Source: Dyella amyloliquefaciens (lineage in GTDB: Bacteria > Pseudomonadota > Gammaproteobacteria > Xanthomonadales > Rhodanobacteraceae). Taken from it: a DNA stretch of 64,000 nucleotides. Below, one piece after another: positions 48,711-57,763 of the stretch. How positions within the stretch are numbered: the first letter of the stretch is position 1; each line of letters starts with the position of its first letter. Position numbers and translations under genes: made by a program. Under the pieces are notes generated by a model that was not told the DNA's origin, did no database searches, and saw nothing but the letters and a program-made list of their open reading frames with translations. The stretch is from assembly GCF_004296575.1 (NCBI RefSeq), contig NZ_SAYT01000002.1:673313-737312 (forward strand), given 5' to 3'.

Positions 48711-49367
48711 ATGACCGTCACCATTACCGCTTTTGAACGCTCGCCGGATAGCGGCATGGGGCTGGCACGCGATACGCGCGTTCGCTGGGCGCTGGAAGAA
48801 ACCGGCCAAGCTTACGAGGTGCGCCCGGTGTCGTTCGCCGCAATGAAGGAGCCGGCGCATCTGGCCGTCCATCCGTTCGGCCAGATCCCCACCTATGAGG
48901 AAGGCGATCTTGCGCTGTTCGAATCAGGCGCGATCATTTTCCACATCGCCTCGCACCATCCGGGCTTGTTGCCGGACGACGCCAACGCCCGGGCACGGGC
49001 CATCACCTGGATGTTTGCCGCGCTCAACACGGTCGAGCCGCCCATCCTCGAAACCGTCGTCGCCAGGTTCACCGAGGGCGACAAGCCGTGGAGCAAGGAG
49101 CGCATGCCTCTCATCGCGGATCGCATCCGTCACCGGCTGAGCCAGCTCTCCACGCGCCTGGGTGATGCGGAATGGCTGGATGGCGCGTTCAGTGCGGGCG
49201 ACCTGGTCATGGTGTCGGTGCTGCTCAGGACCCGGCCGTCCGGCATCTTGAACGAGTTTCCCAGCCTGGCCGCCTATGTCGCCCGAGGCGAGGCACGCCC
49301 CGCCTACCAGCGCGCTTTTGCCGCCCAATTGGCGTTCAACACGGCAAGCCATCCGGCGCCCGGCTGA
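48711..49367 (+). CDS. glutathione S-transferase family protein
   Basis: 218 residues. Thioredoxin-like N-terminal half with RWALEETGQAYEVRPVSF, cis-Pro in FGQIPTYEEGD and FESGAIIFHIA; all-helical C-terminal half with WLDGAFSAGDLVMVSVLLR. Substrate unknown. ATG at 48711 with AGGAAACCCCG; the open frame further upstream is not used. Confidence 0.9.
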   Translation: MTVTITAFERSPDSGMGLARDTRVRWALEETGQAYEVRPVSFAAMKEPAHLAVHPFGQIPTYEEGDLALFESGAIIFHIASHHPGLLPDDANARARAITWMFAALNTVEPPILETVVARFTEGDKPWSKERMPLIADRIRHRLSQLSTRLGDAEWLDGAFSAGDLVMVSVLLRTRPSGILNEFPSLAAYVARGEARPAYQRAFAAQLAFNTASHPAPG

Positions 49368-49389
49368 CAAGGGCGAAACGGCCGGGCCA

Positions 49390-49701
49390 TTACCTGGCCC
49401 GCCGCCGCGCGTGTCGTTCCACACTCAACATCGCCAGGTCATAGCGCGCCTGCAGCACCAGCCAGTAGGCAGGCGTCGGGTCCATCACCAGGGACAGGCG
49501 CAGCGCATACTCGGCATTGATGCGCCGACGCCCGAGCGTGATCTGCCGCAGCGTCGTCAACGAGATGCCGGTGCGGCGCGCAAATCGCGACAGCGGAATG
49601 GCGTTGGGTTGAAGGTAGTCGTTCCATAACACGTCACCGGGGCTGCGTAGCAACATCGAGGTGTCAAAGTCCATCAGCGGATCGATCTTGATGAGGCACA
49701 T
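49390..49701 (-). CDS. HigA-family antitoxin-like XRE regulator, no toxin partner seen
   Basis: 103 residues. HTH from about 45 to 72: LSRFARRTGISLTTLRQITLGRRRINAEYALRLS, preceded by the HigA/VapI lead SPGDVLWNDYL. HigA antitoxins normally follow a ~90-residue HigB toxin gene upstream. The bases upstream (49702-49800) hold no such gene, so it is an orphan. Start at 49701 with AAGGAAGCCCC. Confidence 0.85.
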   Translation of the reverse strand: MCLIKIDPLMDFDTSMLLRSPGDVLWNDYLQPNAIPLSRFARRTGISLTTLRQITLGRRRINAEYALRLSLVMDPTPAYWLVLQARYDLAMLSVERHARRRAR

Positions 49702-50338
49702 GGGGCTTCCTTTCCTGTCAGGCACGGCCCAATGACGGATCAAGCCCTACAGGCTTCCGTGTAAGCACACGCCAGGGATGGGTGTCCGTGATCACTGAGG
49801 GACAGCGCACCGACCGACAGGCCGGTGCGCTGCGGAAACGATCAACGGGTGCGAGAAATGCTCACTTCCAGCTTGATATCAAGCTTTTGGGTCAACAAGC
49901 GGCATGCAAGCGTTGCCGCTGGTGGCTGTCGGCGAGCGCCGACGCGGGTCACCATGTACCGCCCGGCCCGCACGGCGCGATGCCGCGTGATGGGAAGTGA
50001 GGGTGCCATCGAGGGGAATGGACGGGCGAATGCGTCCCGTATGATCGCGTGCAGCCATGATCAACTCCATGATCGTTGGTTATGGTCAGCGGGTCGTCGG
50101 TGTTTGCAGCACCGCGACCCGCGCTTCACGACATCGCTGTCGAGGCCACCAGCCTGCGTCGTTGCCAACGCCGAAGTGGCCTGCCGAAATTAGCAAAGCG
50201 CGTTCGACCAGCCTGTCAGCGATCACCACGCAACTATCAGACCAAGTGCCGACGCACGTGTCGGCACGCAATGACTTTGTGGATCCAGCTGATCTTGACA
50301 CGTCCGCATTGGGCCGAAGGCAGACATTGCCAATATCG
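49702..50338. other. 640-bp region without a confident gene
   Basis: A 10-bp inverted repeat CAGCGCACCG / CGGTGCGCTG (49803-49832) lies 10 bases after the stop of a 55-codon minus-strand frame (49842-50009) ending LLTQKLDIKLEVSISRTR; that frame has no ribosome site and is left uncalled. GCTTGATATCAAGC (49871-49884) is a perfect 14-bp palindrome. Larger open frames on both strands look random. Confidence 0.45.
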
Positions 50339-50794
50339 TCATGGCCGCGTTTCGCACGTATCAAGCAGGCGCTGCAAGACCTCGCGCTCACCACCTGAAG
50401 TGCCGTTGGATTGATCAACGATCACCCCATTCACCAGATAGTATTCCGTTTCGTTGCGAATGATTCCGCGCTCGACGATACGGCGAAGGGACTTCGAATA
50501 GCGCCGCCTGATTTCGGAAACGGTGACGACTCCAGCGGACCGAAACTTGCCATCGATCGCCTCCATCTCCGCCGGCGAAAAACGTGCGGCATCCTCGATG
50601 GTGTCATTGGCTGCTTGGCGCAGACCTTCGAGAGCACGTGATCTGCCAAAATCTTCCACGATGCGCGCCAGCTCATTGATCGGATGAGTTGCCGAGGCCG
50701 GATCGATCCCCAACATGCAGGTCGCGTAAAAGCCAAGATAAGCGCGGAGTTCATCGAATTCACGCTCCCGCTCTAGCGACATCTTTCGCGCCAT
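50339..50794 (-). CDS. conserved-looking protein of unknown function
   Basis: 151 residues, charged and mostly helical (MSLEREREFDELRAYLGFYA...), closing with RRRYSKSLRRIVERGIIRNETEYYLVNGVIVDQSNG. No domain recognised. Start at 50794, the second of two adjacent ATGs, has AGGGAGG 6 bases upstream. Divergent from the STAND regulator gene, with 405 bases between. Confidence 0.6.
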   Translation of the reverse strand: MARKMSLEREREFDELRAYLGFYATCMLGIDPASATHPINELARIVEDFGRSRALEGLRQAANDTIEDAARFSPAEMEAIDGKFRSAGVVTVSEIRRRYSKSLRRIVERGIIRNETEYYLVNGVIVDQSNGTSGGEREVLQRLLDTCETRP

Positions 50795-51199
50795 CATCTC
50801 CCTCCCTATAAATTGGCTTGAAGCCGCTTTCGCGCATCCGTCATGGTTCGAAAGCAATCTCGTGTCCTTCAATTTTCACGGTTTCGCATCGCTTACCACG
50901 ACAGCAATGAGCGAATGGAGGTAGCCACGGGCCACAGCTTATCTTCGCCCCATCCAGCCGAGAAACTACCCTCCCACCGGATGATGAGTCCACGCCACGA
51001 ACAGCAACGCCCGCGGGCATCAATCTTGCAGTTCACCGCCCTATTACCCCTCTTGGCCGATAGCCGACCAAATCAGGGTGAGCGCATAGTGGTTTGCTGC
51101 CATTCGCAGGCTCTGAATGTCGGCAGGTGTGACGCGAGCATCGAGGTGGGGTCTCTGCCCGCATCGCCAAAGCGGGCTCCACATAGGGTGTGCCAGATC
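50795..51199. other. 405-bp divergent promoter region
   Basis: The frame of the downstream regulator is open through here, but there is no ribosome site and the sequence is not winged-helix related, so it is treated as non-coding. No clear dyad found. Confidence 0.45.
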
Positions 51200-53725
51200 A
51201 TGGGCATCGGCGAGCATTCGGGAAAGGGCGACAAGCCAGCTGAGTACGCCTTTGGAGACATCGTTGTCGACACGGGCGCCCACCGCCTGTTGCGCGGCGA
51301 TCGTGAGCTGGAAGTCGAACCAAAGGTCTTCTCCGTCCTGGTCGAGTTCCTGACACACCCTGGCCAGCTGCTGAGCCGCGACTACCTTCTCGACGCCGTC
51401 TGGGGCCACAGCTGCGTGACACCCTCCACACTCAGTCGCGTCATTTCGCAGTTGCGGCGAACCGTGGCGGACGACCAGGAGCAGCCACGCTACATCCAGA
51501 CCGTCCACAGCCTTGGCTATCGCTTCATCGCGCCTCTGATAAACGCGGAGGCAGAGGGAGCAGCGACACTGCAATTCGCACCGCCGATACGAGGTCGCCT
51601 CCCGGTCGGGCCCCACGCGCTTATAGCTCGCGAGCACGACATCGCCAGCCTCGAGCGACTGGTGGTCGACAGCAGGCTGGTGACCATCGCCGGCGCGGGC
51701 GGCGTGGGCAAGACCCAGGTTGCATTGGAAGTCGCACGAAGGATCACGGCGGACTTCCCGGATGGCGTCTGGCTGGTCGACTGCACCTCGCTGACCGACG
51801 AAGAAGGACTGACACACGCATTGGCGGGCATGTTCGAGATCCATAACCCGGCCGGCACCGACGCACTGATGGACAGCTTGATTGAGCTGTTGAGGGAGCG
51901 TCATGTGCTTCTGGTGCTGGACAACGGGGAGCGAGTCGCCGCCCACCTCGGCAAGGTCGTCGAAGCACTGCTCGAGGACAGCGTGGGGCCGCACGTGCTC
52001 GTGACCAGCCAGCAACGCCTGAACTGTGCGAGCGAATCACTCTATTGGCTGCTGCCGCTGGACGTACCCGGTTCGGGCGAATGGCCGACCGACGAGGATA
52101 TTGTTCGTCTCGCGCAGGTGCCGTCAGTACAGCTCCTGCTGACACGTCTGCGTTCTTTCGCCTCGGGGTTTTCGTTGACCAAGGCGAACGCGGCCGCGGT
52201 CGCCGAGATCTGTCGCCGCGTGGATGGTCTTCCGCTGGCGCTGGAAATCGCAGCGGCGCATCTTCGGCTGCTGAATCCGGAGCAGCTGCTGAAACGCATG
52301 AAGGCGCACCTGCTCAACCTTGCCGAAGCGAGTCCCGGAAGGCCAGCGCACCATCAAACCCTGCACGCGTTGATCGAGTGGAGCTTTGCACTGCTGTCCA
52401 AGGACGAGCAATACCTTCTCGCCGGCCTTAGTGTCTTCGCGCGAGGTTGCACGATGACCGGCGCCAACGCGGTCGGAAAGGTGTTTGGCCTGAACGAGGA
52501 GCAAGTACTGGAGCTGCTGGTCGGCTTGGTGGACAAGTCGTTGCTGGTGGCGGATACCACCATGCATCCACCCAGCTATCACCTGTTGCACAGCGTGAAA
52601 TGGTTCGCTCGGGAGAAGCTTGCCGAAAGCGGCGAGGAACCGCTCGTTCGGGACGCACACCTGGCCCACTTTGTTCAATTCACGGAGTACGTCGATCGTG
52701 CGATGAACAGCGATCGCGAACATTTCTGGTGCGATCGCGTGAGGCGCGAATGGTCAAATCTGCATGTGGCCTTCGATTACGCCATGTCACGCCAGGACCG
52801 GGTCGAGCACGCGCTGACCATGAGCGGCAATCTCTGCTGGTACTACAGGATGTGCTCCCACTACGACGACGCCGCGCGGCGCATCGACCGGGCCCTGAAC
52901 GCCGGACAGGGGCAGACCCGCCAGCGCGCCAAGGCCCTCATCGCCTGCGGCACCGTGAATCACCAGTCGCAACTCCACGAGCATGCCGGACCGCTACTTC
53001 GCGAAGGCATCGGCCTGGCAACCCGCCTGGAAATCCAGTCGCTCGCCGCCGCCGGCCAGGCGGTGCTCTCGTTCGAGCTCGCCACCTGTGGAGATCTGGT
53101 GCAGGCCGAGGCCTGCGCGGCCTCCGCCCAGGCCTTCGCTGAGGAACAGGGCGACCTTTGGCTACGCTCCATGGCCCTGCTTGGGCATGGCATCTCGCTG
53201 GCGCTGACCGAACGCCATGCCGAAGCGGAGGCCTGCCTGGGCGAGGCCTACGGTGCGGTGTCGGTGCTAGGGAGGGATCTATTCCAGCGCGCGTATATCC
53301 TGAAAAACCGTGCTCTCCAGCGCTTCTATCTCGGGCAACTGCGAGGCGCAGCAGGCGATTGGCTCGCGGATCTCGATGCGTTCATCGGCCTGCGACACTG
53401 GCGCGGCGTCGCAGGTTGCGTCGAGGGCGCGGCCTACCTCTCGAGCGAGCGCGGAGAAGCCCAGCGCGCAGCACGCTTCATGGCTGCCGCCGCACGTGTG
53501 CGCAAGTCCAGCGCCGCTCCCCTCATGCCGCAGTGGCGCAAGGCTCAGGCGATTGCCGAGCAAAGGGCCCGCCGCCAACTTGGCAAAGCCTTTGCACAGA
53601 CCCAACAGGAAGGATATTCGGCGCGCTTCGAGGACATCGCGTCCGAAGCACGCGCAACCCTTGAAGACGTGGTTAGCGCCAGCGCCGTGCGGAACCCATT
53701 GGATGTCTATCAGGCTGACGGATGA
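51200..53725 (+). CDS. winged-helix STAND ATPase regulator with TPR-like repeats
   Basis: 841 residues. OmpR-type winged helix (about 15-110: VEPKVFSVLVEFLTHPGQLL...PRYIQTVHSLGYRFIA), then an NB-ARC/STAND NTPase: Walker A GAGGVGKTQ (about 165), Walker B VLLVLDNGE (about 237), sensor region LVTSQQRL, and GLPLALEIAAAHLRLL. The last half is helical and TPR-like. Such proteins switch transcription after nucleotide exchange and ligand binding to the repeats. Start at 51200 is chosen for domain reasons; no good ribosome site, so upstream starts remain possible. Confidence 0.85.
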   Translation: MGIGEHSGKGDKPAEYAFGDIVVDTGAHRLLRGDRELEVEPKVFSVLVEFLTHPGQLLSRDYLLDAVWGHSCVTPSTLSRVISQLRRTVADDQEQPRYIQTVHSLGYRFIAPLINAEAEGAATLQFAPPIRGRLPVGPHALIAREHDIASLERLVVDSRLVTIAGAGGVGKTQVALEVARRITADFPDGVWLVDCTSLTDEEGLTHALAGMFEIHNPAGTDALMDSLIELLRERHVLLVLDNGERVAAHLGKVVEALLEDSVGPHVLVTSQQRLNCASESLYWLLPLDVPGSGEWPTDEDIVRLAQVPSVQLLLTRLRSFASGFSLTKANAAAVAEICRRVDGLPLALEIAAAHLRLLNPEQLLKRMKAHLLNLAEASPGRPAHHQTLHALIEWSFALLSKDEQYLLAGLSVFARGCTMTGANAVGKVFGLNEEQVLELLVGLVDKSLLVADTTMHPPSYHLLHSVKWFAREKLAESGEEPLVRDAHLAHFVQFTEYVDRAMNSDREHFWCDRVRREWSNLHVAFDYAMSRQDRVEHALTMSGNLCWYYRMCSHYDDAARRIDRALNAGQGQTRQRAKALIACGTVNHQSQLHEHAGPLLREGIGLATRLEIQSLAAAGQAVLSFELATCGDLVQAEACAASAQAFAEEQGDLWLRSMALLGHGISLALTERHAEAEACLGEAYGAVSVLGRDLFQRAYILKNRALQRFYLGQLRGAAGDWLADLDAFIGLRHWRGVAGCVEGAAYLSSERGEAQRAARFMAAAARVRKSSAAPLMPQWRKAQAIAEQRARRQLGKAFAQTQQEGYSARFEDIASEARATLEDVVSASAVRNPLDVYQADG

Positions 53726-54042
53726 AGTATCCCTGGGGCCGGTCGTGCCCCTACGGGGCCTGCCATGGGTCGAAAACGGAGCTTAGGACCGAGGTCTCAA
53801 TGACTTGCCCAAGATTGGCTCGAAGACGGGGGAACCCGCTATTTCCCTGTACGTGGCGCGCGACAGGATAGATCCTGTCTTCTCCGAAGCCGCATGTCCC
53901 AATCTCAGCGGCACCAACTCGACGCGCGATCACCTGGTCCATCGCTTTTTTCTTCGGGTCCGGCCGCTGCCCCCGATTGACCTACCCTCGAAAGCGCGCC
54001 CACGCCCCCTTGCGAAATCACTTCCTATCCTGCGTTTCGCGA
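53726..54042. other. 317-bp gap, no gene seen
   Basis: Bases 53766-53783 (GGGTCGAAAACGGAGCTT) look like a decayed arm of the GTCGA-AGCGGAC repeats at 56-60 kb. Otherwise nothing recognised. Confidence 0.4.
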
Positions 54043-54330
54043 TTACTCCGCATCGCTGGCCTCGCCGGGCTGCGTGGCCTCCGCACGCGCAGAAAGGATG
54101 GACCGCAGGTTCTGTTCCAGCTCGGCGATGCTCAGCGGGAAATACCCGTCATCACCCTCGGCGCGAAGCCAGCCCATGGCTCGGCCCTGCTCCACCTCCA
54201 AGCCCTTCGCGCGCAAGGCTGACACCACGTCATCGACGGTGATGTAGCCCGCTTCGCAGACCAGCCGCCATAGCCAGTTCATTTTCTGGGGGTACACGCC
54301 GCGACTAAGCGGTGGCTGCTTGTAGGTCAT
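54043..54330 (-). CDS. small protein of unknown function, last of a micro-operon
   Basis: 95 residues. MNWLWRLVCEAGYITVDDVVSALRAKGLEVEQGRAMGWLRAEGDDGYFPLS looks like a small winged helix; acidic C-terminus. GGGAGGGACG lies upstream of the ATG, which overlaps the stop of a 32-codon frame (54327-54425, MSTFETNDIADTLMRASAKT...). That pattern of coupled short genes suggests a mobile or phage-derived origin; no homologue recognised. Confidence 0.65.
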   Translation of the reverse strand: MTYKQPPLSRGVYPQKMNWLWRLVCEAGYITVDDVVSALRAKGLEVEQGRAMGWLRAEGDDGYFPLSIAELEQNLRSILSARAEATQPGEASDAE

Positions 54331-54436
54331 CGTGACGTCCCTCCCGTGCGTCGGACCAGGACTGGGGTTTTAGCAGATGCGCGCATGAGTGTGTCGGCGA
54401 TGTCGTTTGTTTCGAAGGTGGACATGGGGCAGCGGA

Positions 54437-54577
54437 CTACTGCAGCGCCTTGAGGTGCGCCGCCATGAGCAGCTTTATGAGGATCATGTACGCCACACCG
54501 CCGGCAATGACGCAGCCGAGGACTAACAGTAGCAAGCGAATCAGCCCTTTCAGCACGACTTTCCATGTCAGCTTCAT
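54437..54577 (-). CDS. 46-residue small membrane protein
   Basis: MKLTWKVVLKGLIRLLLLVL, then GCVIAGGVAYMILIKLLMAA and a short HLKALQ tail: one or two hydrophobic helices with a basic N-terminus (in-inside). GGAG 8 bases before the ATG. Twelve bases before the 32-codon frame that couples to the 95-residue gene, so the three likely form one transcript. Too short for automatic callers. Function unknown. Confidence 0.6.
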   Translation of the reverse strand: MKLTWKVVLKGLIRLLLLVLGCVIAGGVAYMILIKLLMAAHLKALQ

Positions 54578-54697
54578 TCAACCCGCTCCGAATGGCTTGG
54601 CTCCGTAGGCATTGCTGAGGGCCTGCAATGGCCTCCAGCCTGCGGAAATCTAGCCAAGCTTGAGCTTCAACAGCAAGCCGGCCATGAAAGCCACGAC

Positions 54698-55777
54698 TCA
54701 GACCGTTGGCGACATGCCCTCAACGCGATTGCGCCCGGCGCGCTTGGCCGCGTATAGCGCTGCATCGGCGCGCTGCAGCACGCTGTCGACGTTGTCCGTT
54801 TCCAGGGCCATCGCAGCCCCGCAGCTGATCGTGATGGCGTGGCCTCCGTCCATCGGTTCGGTCGCCACGTGCCGGCAAAGTACATCTGCAATGTGGAGCG
54901 CCTCTGCGACATCGACGTTGCGAACCAGTGCCACGAACTCGTCGCCTCCCCAGCGTCCCAGGGTGTCCATGCCTCGAAACACCTGTGCGGCACGCTGGGC
55001 CAGCGCAATCAGCGCCTCGTCGCCCGTGCCGTGGCCGTAGCGGTCGTTGACCACCTTGAAGTGGTCGATGTCGAACAGCAACACTGCGAACATCGCCCCT
55101 CGTTCCCGCAGATGCCCCAGCTCGGCATCAATCAGGCTGGCCATGCGGCGCCGGTTGCTCAGCTTGGTGAGTTCGTCGGTATTGGACAGCTCCGCGAGCT
55201 GGCCAACCGTGCGCTCCGCGAGCCGGTAGCGCCGCTGAAAGCTGGAAAAGAAATACAGGGAGGCAACCAGCGCCGCGGAAACGATATGCAGCTGCACGGT
55301 GAAGTTGGCATAAGGCGCATGTATGTCACGCACCAGGTAATGCAGGCTGATGAGAACGAACAGCACAAGCACGCCCAGTGAAATGGCCAGGCTGCTTTTG
55401 TGGCCCGTCAGCGTGAATGCGAACACATAGATGAGCGGGATCCACAGATACAGCGGCTGCAAGTCCAGTCCCGCGCCGTAGCGGGGAGAATACAGGCGCA
55501 AGGCCATGCACAGCGCGCAAATCGTGGCGGCGAACAGCAGGCAGGCCAGCGCAATGGCGCGAGCTTCCAGCCACCGTCGCCATGCGACTACGAACAGGAC
55601 CACCAGCACCACGGTGCAGGTGCCGAACATCCCGCGCAGCACGGGAGAAAGCAGGCCTTGCGCCCCCATGATCCACCAGCCACAGGACGTGCTCAGCAGC
55701 GCCAACACGATGATGGCCATCGGCAAGCTGCGCTCGAAGCCATACGTGGAAGTTCTGGTGGAACTCGGGTGATTCAT
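54698..55777 (-). CDS. membrane-bound diguanylate cyclase (GGDEF)
   Basis: 359 residues. Five or six transmembrane helices (about 20-185, MASE-like sensor), then a GGDEF domain from about 200: TDELTKLSNRR, LLFDIDHFKVVNDRYGHGTGDEAL and GRWGGDEFVAL, the active-site loop being intact. Makes cyclic-di-GMP from GTP. The autoinhibitory RxxD just before GGDEF reads QVFRGMDTLGRWGGDEF (RGMD), so product inhibition is possible. No partner phosphodiesterase nearby. Confidence 0.92.
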   Translation of the reverse strand: MNHPSSTRTSTYGFERSLPMAIIVLALLSTSCGWWIMGAQGLLSPVLRGMFGTCTVVLVVLFVVAWRRWLEARAIALACLLFAATICALCMALRLYSPRYGAGLDLQPLYLWIPLIYVFAFTLTGHKSSLAISLGVLVLFVLISLHYLVRDIHAPYANFTVQLHIVSAALVASLYFFSSFQRRYRLAERTVGQLAELSNTDELTKLSNRRRMASLIDAELGHLRERGAMFAVLLFDIDHFKVVNDRYGHGTGDEALIALAQRAAQVFRGMDTLGRWGGDEFVALVRNVDVAEALHIADVLCRHVATEPMDGGHAITISCGAAMALETDNVDSVLQRADAALYAAKRAGRNRVEGMSPTV

Positions 55778-56212
55778 GGATCGGTACAGCCTGGGTCAGG
55801 TGGTCGCCACCCACGCAGTAGACGCGCAGTAAGCAGGATAGACAGGGATTGTGACGCGTGTGATCGACGCAGCACCCGCCGAGCTCCCGGTGGGCAGAGG
55901 CGCCTCCGCGATGATGGTGTCTTGGTATGGCGCAGTAAAGGAGGGGCAGCGGCCAATCCACTCTACACTGCGTGGGCAGCCATGGTTCGAAGGCGGGAAC
56001 GTTGGCAAAGGCCCCCTACGCATCCGCCCCAGAGGGTCGCCGCTAACCCAGGTAGCCAGGCGCGACCTGATTCTCGCAATCCGGAGCGTCCCCTCGTGCC
56101 ATACAACTTCTCCAGCGCTTTACTGGCGCCGGTGGCCATCTGCGTGGTTCGCCCACCAAAAGCATGATGTCCTCGATGGGTCGAAGGCGGACCTATCAAA
56201 AAGCGCCAGACA
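55778..56212. other. 435-bp gap with one GTCCGC-type repeat
   Basis: Open frames here are Arg/Pro/Ala-rich and unsupported. The palindrome at 56169-56192 ends the stretch. Confidence 0.45.
56169..56192. repeat. GTCC...GCGGAC palindrome, copy 1
   Basis: GTCCTCGATGGGTCGAAGGC then GGAC: imperfect arms around GGGTCGA, 21 bases past the stop of the HExxH gene (minus strand). Confidence 0.55.
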
Positions 56213-56971
56213 TCACGAAAGCGGCCCCCACCCCCTCGCCACGGTCAGGGCAAAGGCTAGCCAGATGACCCCAGCGAAAATGACGAATCCGACACTACGG
56301 GAAACCACGTTTGGCGCCGGCTCCATAGGTGCTAACCGTCTAGCGATGAGCAAAAGCCCGACAGGCGCAACTCCGAAGGAAAGAAAGCCGTCCAGCGCCG
56401 AAGCAGCGCGACCACCGTGCCAGAGAGCACCCAGCACGACAGCCGATAGCGTTGCCGTCGCATAAGGAAGAAGCAACCGCGCCGGGCGTCCATTCGCCAG
56501 GACGCTGCCCAGGCGGCTGACCATCCGCAGGGTGATGATGTAGCCAAGCAGGCCGGCCAGGGCCAGCAGCCAATGCCATTGGCTGGACCAGCCAAGGTCA
56601 TGAGCGACGTGTCCCCAGTCGTCGCTACCATCAAAGGCCTCTTCCATAGCCTGGCCGCAAACCCAAAGCAGCGTGATAGCACCGAAGTTCAGCAGGAACA
56701 GACGCCCCGTAAGCCCCTTGGATTGAAAGACGCGCACTGACGTCAACGCTACGCACCCTGCCAGAAGCACGCCAACCGGGCCGCCACCATCGGCCATCGT
56801 GCCAGCTCCCGCGCATCGGAATACGAGAAATGTAATAAGAGAAATGCGCCCGCCATCTACCGCGCAGCCCACGCCATGCCCGATGGCCTCATGGGCCAAC
56901 GATGCAACCATCGAGACGAGTATTCCGATGGCCGCTAGCGTGAGTACATCATCCTTGACGCGCTCTTTCAT
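56213..56971 (-). CDS. multipass membrane protein with HExxH motif
   Basis: 252 residues, six or seven transmembrane helices. SLAHEAIGHGVGCAVDG (about residues 25-41) is a zinc-metalloprotease HExxH sitting in or next to a membrane helix, as in site-2 proteases and M50-like proteins. A second metal ligand (NxxPxxxxDG type) is not obvious. GGAAGGGT lies just before the ATG at 56971. First of the run of minus-strand genes separated by GTCCGC palindromes. Could be a protease or a degenerate relative. Confidence 0.7.
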   Translation of the reverse strand: MKERVKDDVLTLAAIGILVSMVASLAHEAIGHGVGCAVDGGRISLITFLVFRCAGAGTMADGGGPVGVLLAGCVALTSVRVFQSKGLTGRLFLLNFGAITLLWVCGQAMEEAFDGSDDWGHVAHDLGWSSQWHWLLALAGLLGYIITLRMVSRLGSVLANGRPARLLLPYATATLSAVVLGALWHGGRAASALDGFLSFGVAPVGLLLIARRLAPMEPAPNVVSRSVGFVIFAGVIWLAFALTVARGWGPLS

Positions 56972-57000
56972 ACCCTTCCCTTGATCATCCGTGGCCCCCA

Positions 57001-57029
57001 AATGCCACTTTGAGTCGATAGCGGACATT
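57001..57029. repeat. GTCCGC palindrome, copy 2
   Basis: AATGCCACTTTGAGTCGATA GCGGACATT: arms AATG-CC and GGACATT around the GTCGA loop. Between the GFA gene and the HExxH gene. Confidence 0.6.
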
Positions 57030-57142
57030 GCCGAGAACATTGAAAGCGGATAGCTATCTGATCGATCCTGCTAGCACAACGTCGTGCGGACATGCCGCGC
57101 TCGCCGATGCCGTTGACCTCGCTTTACTCGGCGCCAGGGGAC

Positions 57143-57517
57143 TCAAGACGCATCAGCGAGTGGCAATGCCTTACCGTCGACGATCGTGATGTCGAGCGCG
57201 AGCGTGTCGAGGCCCTCCACGCAACCGAGGTTGACTCGGTAACGGTCCTTGCCGTCCTCGCCAGTAACGACACCGTATGTATAGATACCGCACGTCTTGC
57301 AGAAATAGTGCCGAATAACTTCGTCGTTCCAGAGGTACACGGCCAGGTCGCTCTCATCGGCGTGCGGCGTGAAGTCGGCGTCCGGAATGTAGGTCGGCGA
57401 CAGCACCGCGCCTCTGCGTATGCACAGTGAGCAGTTACAGCGTTTGCCTGCCGTGATCTCGGTGCTGCGGAACGAAAAGTGCACGCGCTTGCAATGGCAG
57501 CGAGCAAGGTACTCCAT
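57143..57517 (-). CDS. GFA/CENP-V family zinc protein
   Basis: 124 residues. Zinc-binding cysteines in CHCKRVHF (about 7-14), CNCSLC (about 33-38) and FCKTCGIYT (about 75-83), the signature of the glutathione-dependent formaldehyde-activating family. Most members have no proven reaction. Start at 57517 with GGGAGG 7 bases upstream. Confidence 0.9.
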   Translation of the reverse strand: MEYLARCHCKRVHFSFRSTEITAGKRCNCSLCIRRGAVLSPTYIPDADFTPHADESDLAVYLWNDEVIRHYFCKTCGIYTYGVVTGEDGKDRYRVNLGCVEGLDTLALDITIVDGKALPLADAS

Positions 57518-57648
57518 GGCGTGACCTCCCAGGGATAATGGCAGCTGCTTGAGCGCAAGCGCGGTGGAAAACTCCTGCAGCACACAAGCGACGACCCAAA
57601 TTCTGTCAATCGCTGAGGTGACCTCCCGCTAAAGCCTGGCTTCTAAAC

Positions 57649-57676
57649 TGTCCGCCAAGGTCCAGTAGCGGATACT
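57649..57676. repeat. GTCCGC-type palindrome, variant copy 3
   Basis: TGTCCGCCAAGGTCCAGTAG CGGATAC: arms GTCCGC / GCGGATAC with a different centre (AAGGTCCAGTA). Between the anchored unknown gene and the GFA gene. Confidence 0.5.
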
Positions 57677-57763
57677 GGGCTGCAACGAACAGCAAGGAGC
57701 CGCCACAACGGCCCCTTGCCTGACTCCCGACCCACGTCGCTGGCGACGAGGATAAAGCGCTGG

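Noticed and set aside
49871-49884. GCTTGATATCAAGC palindrome resembling a cloning-vector polylinker
   Set aside because: Only 14 bases, and the flanks do not continue as any vector sequence I know; taken as chance or a regulator site.
50843-51199. N-terminal extension of the STAND regulator
   Set aside because: The frame is open, but the sequence is low-quality as protein and the winged helix starts naturally just after 51200.
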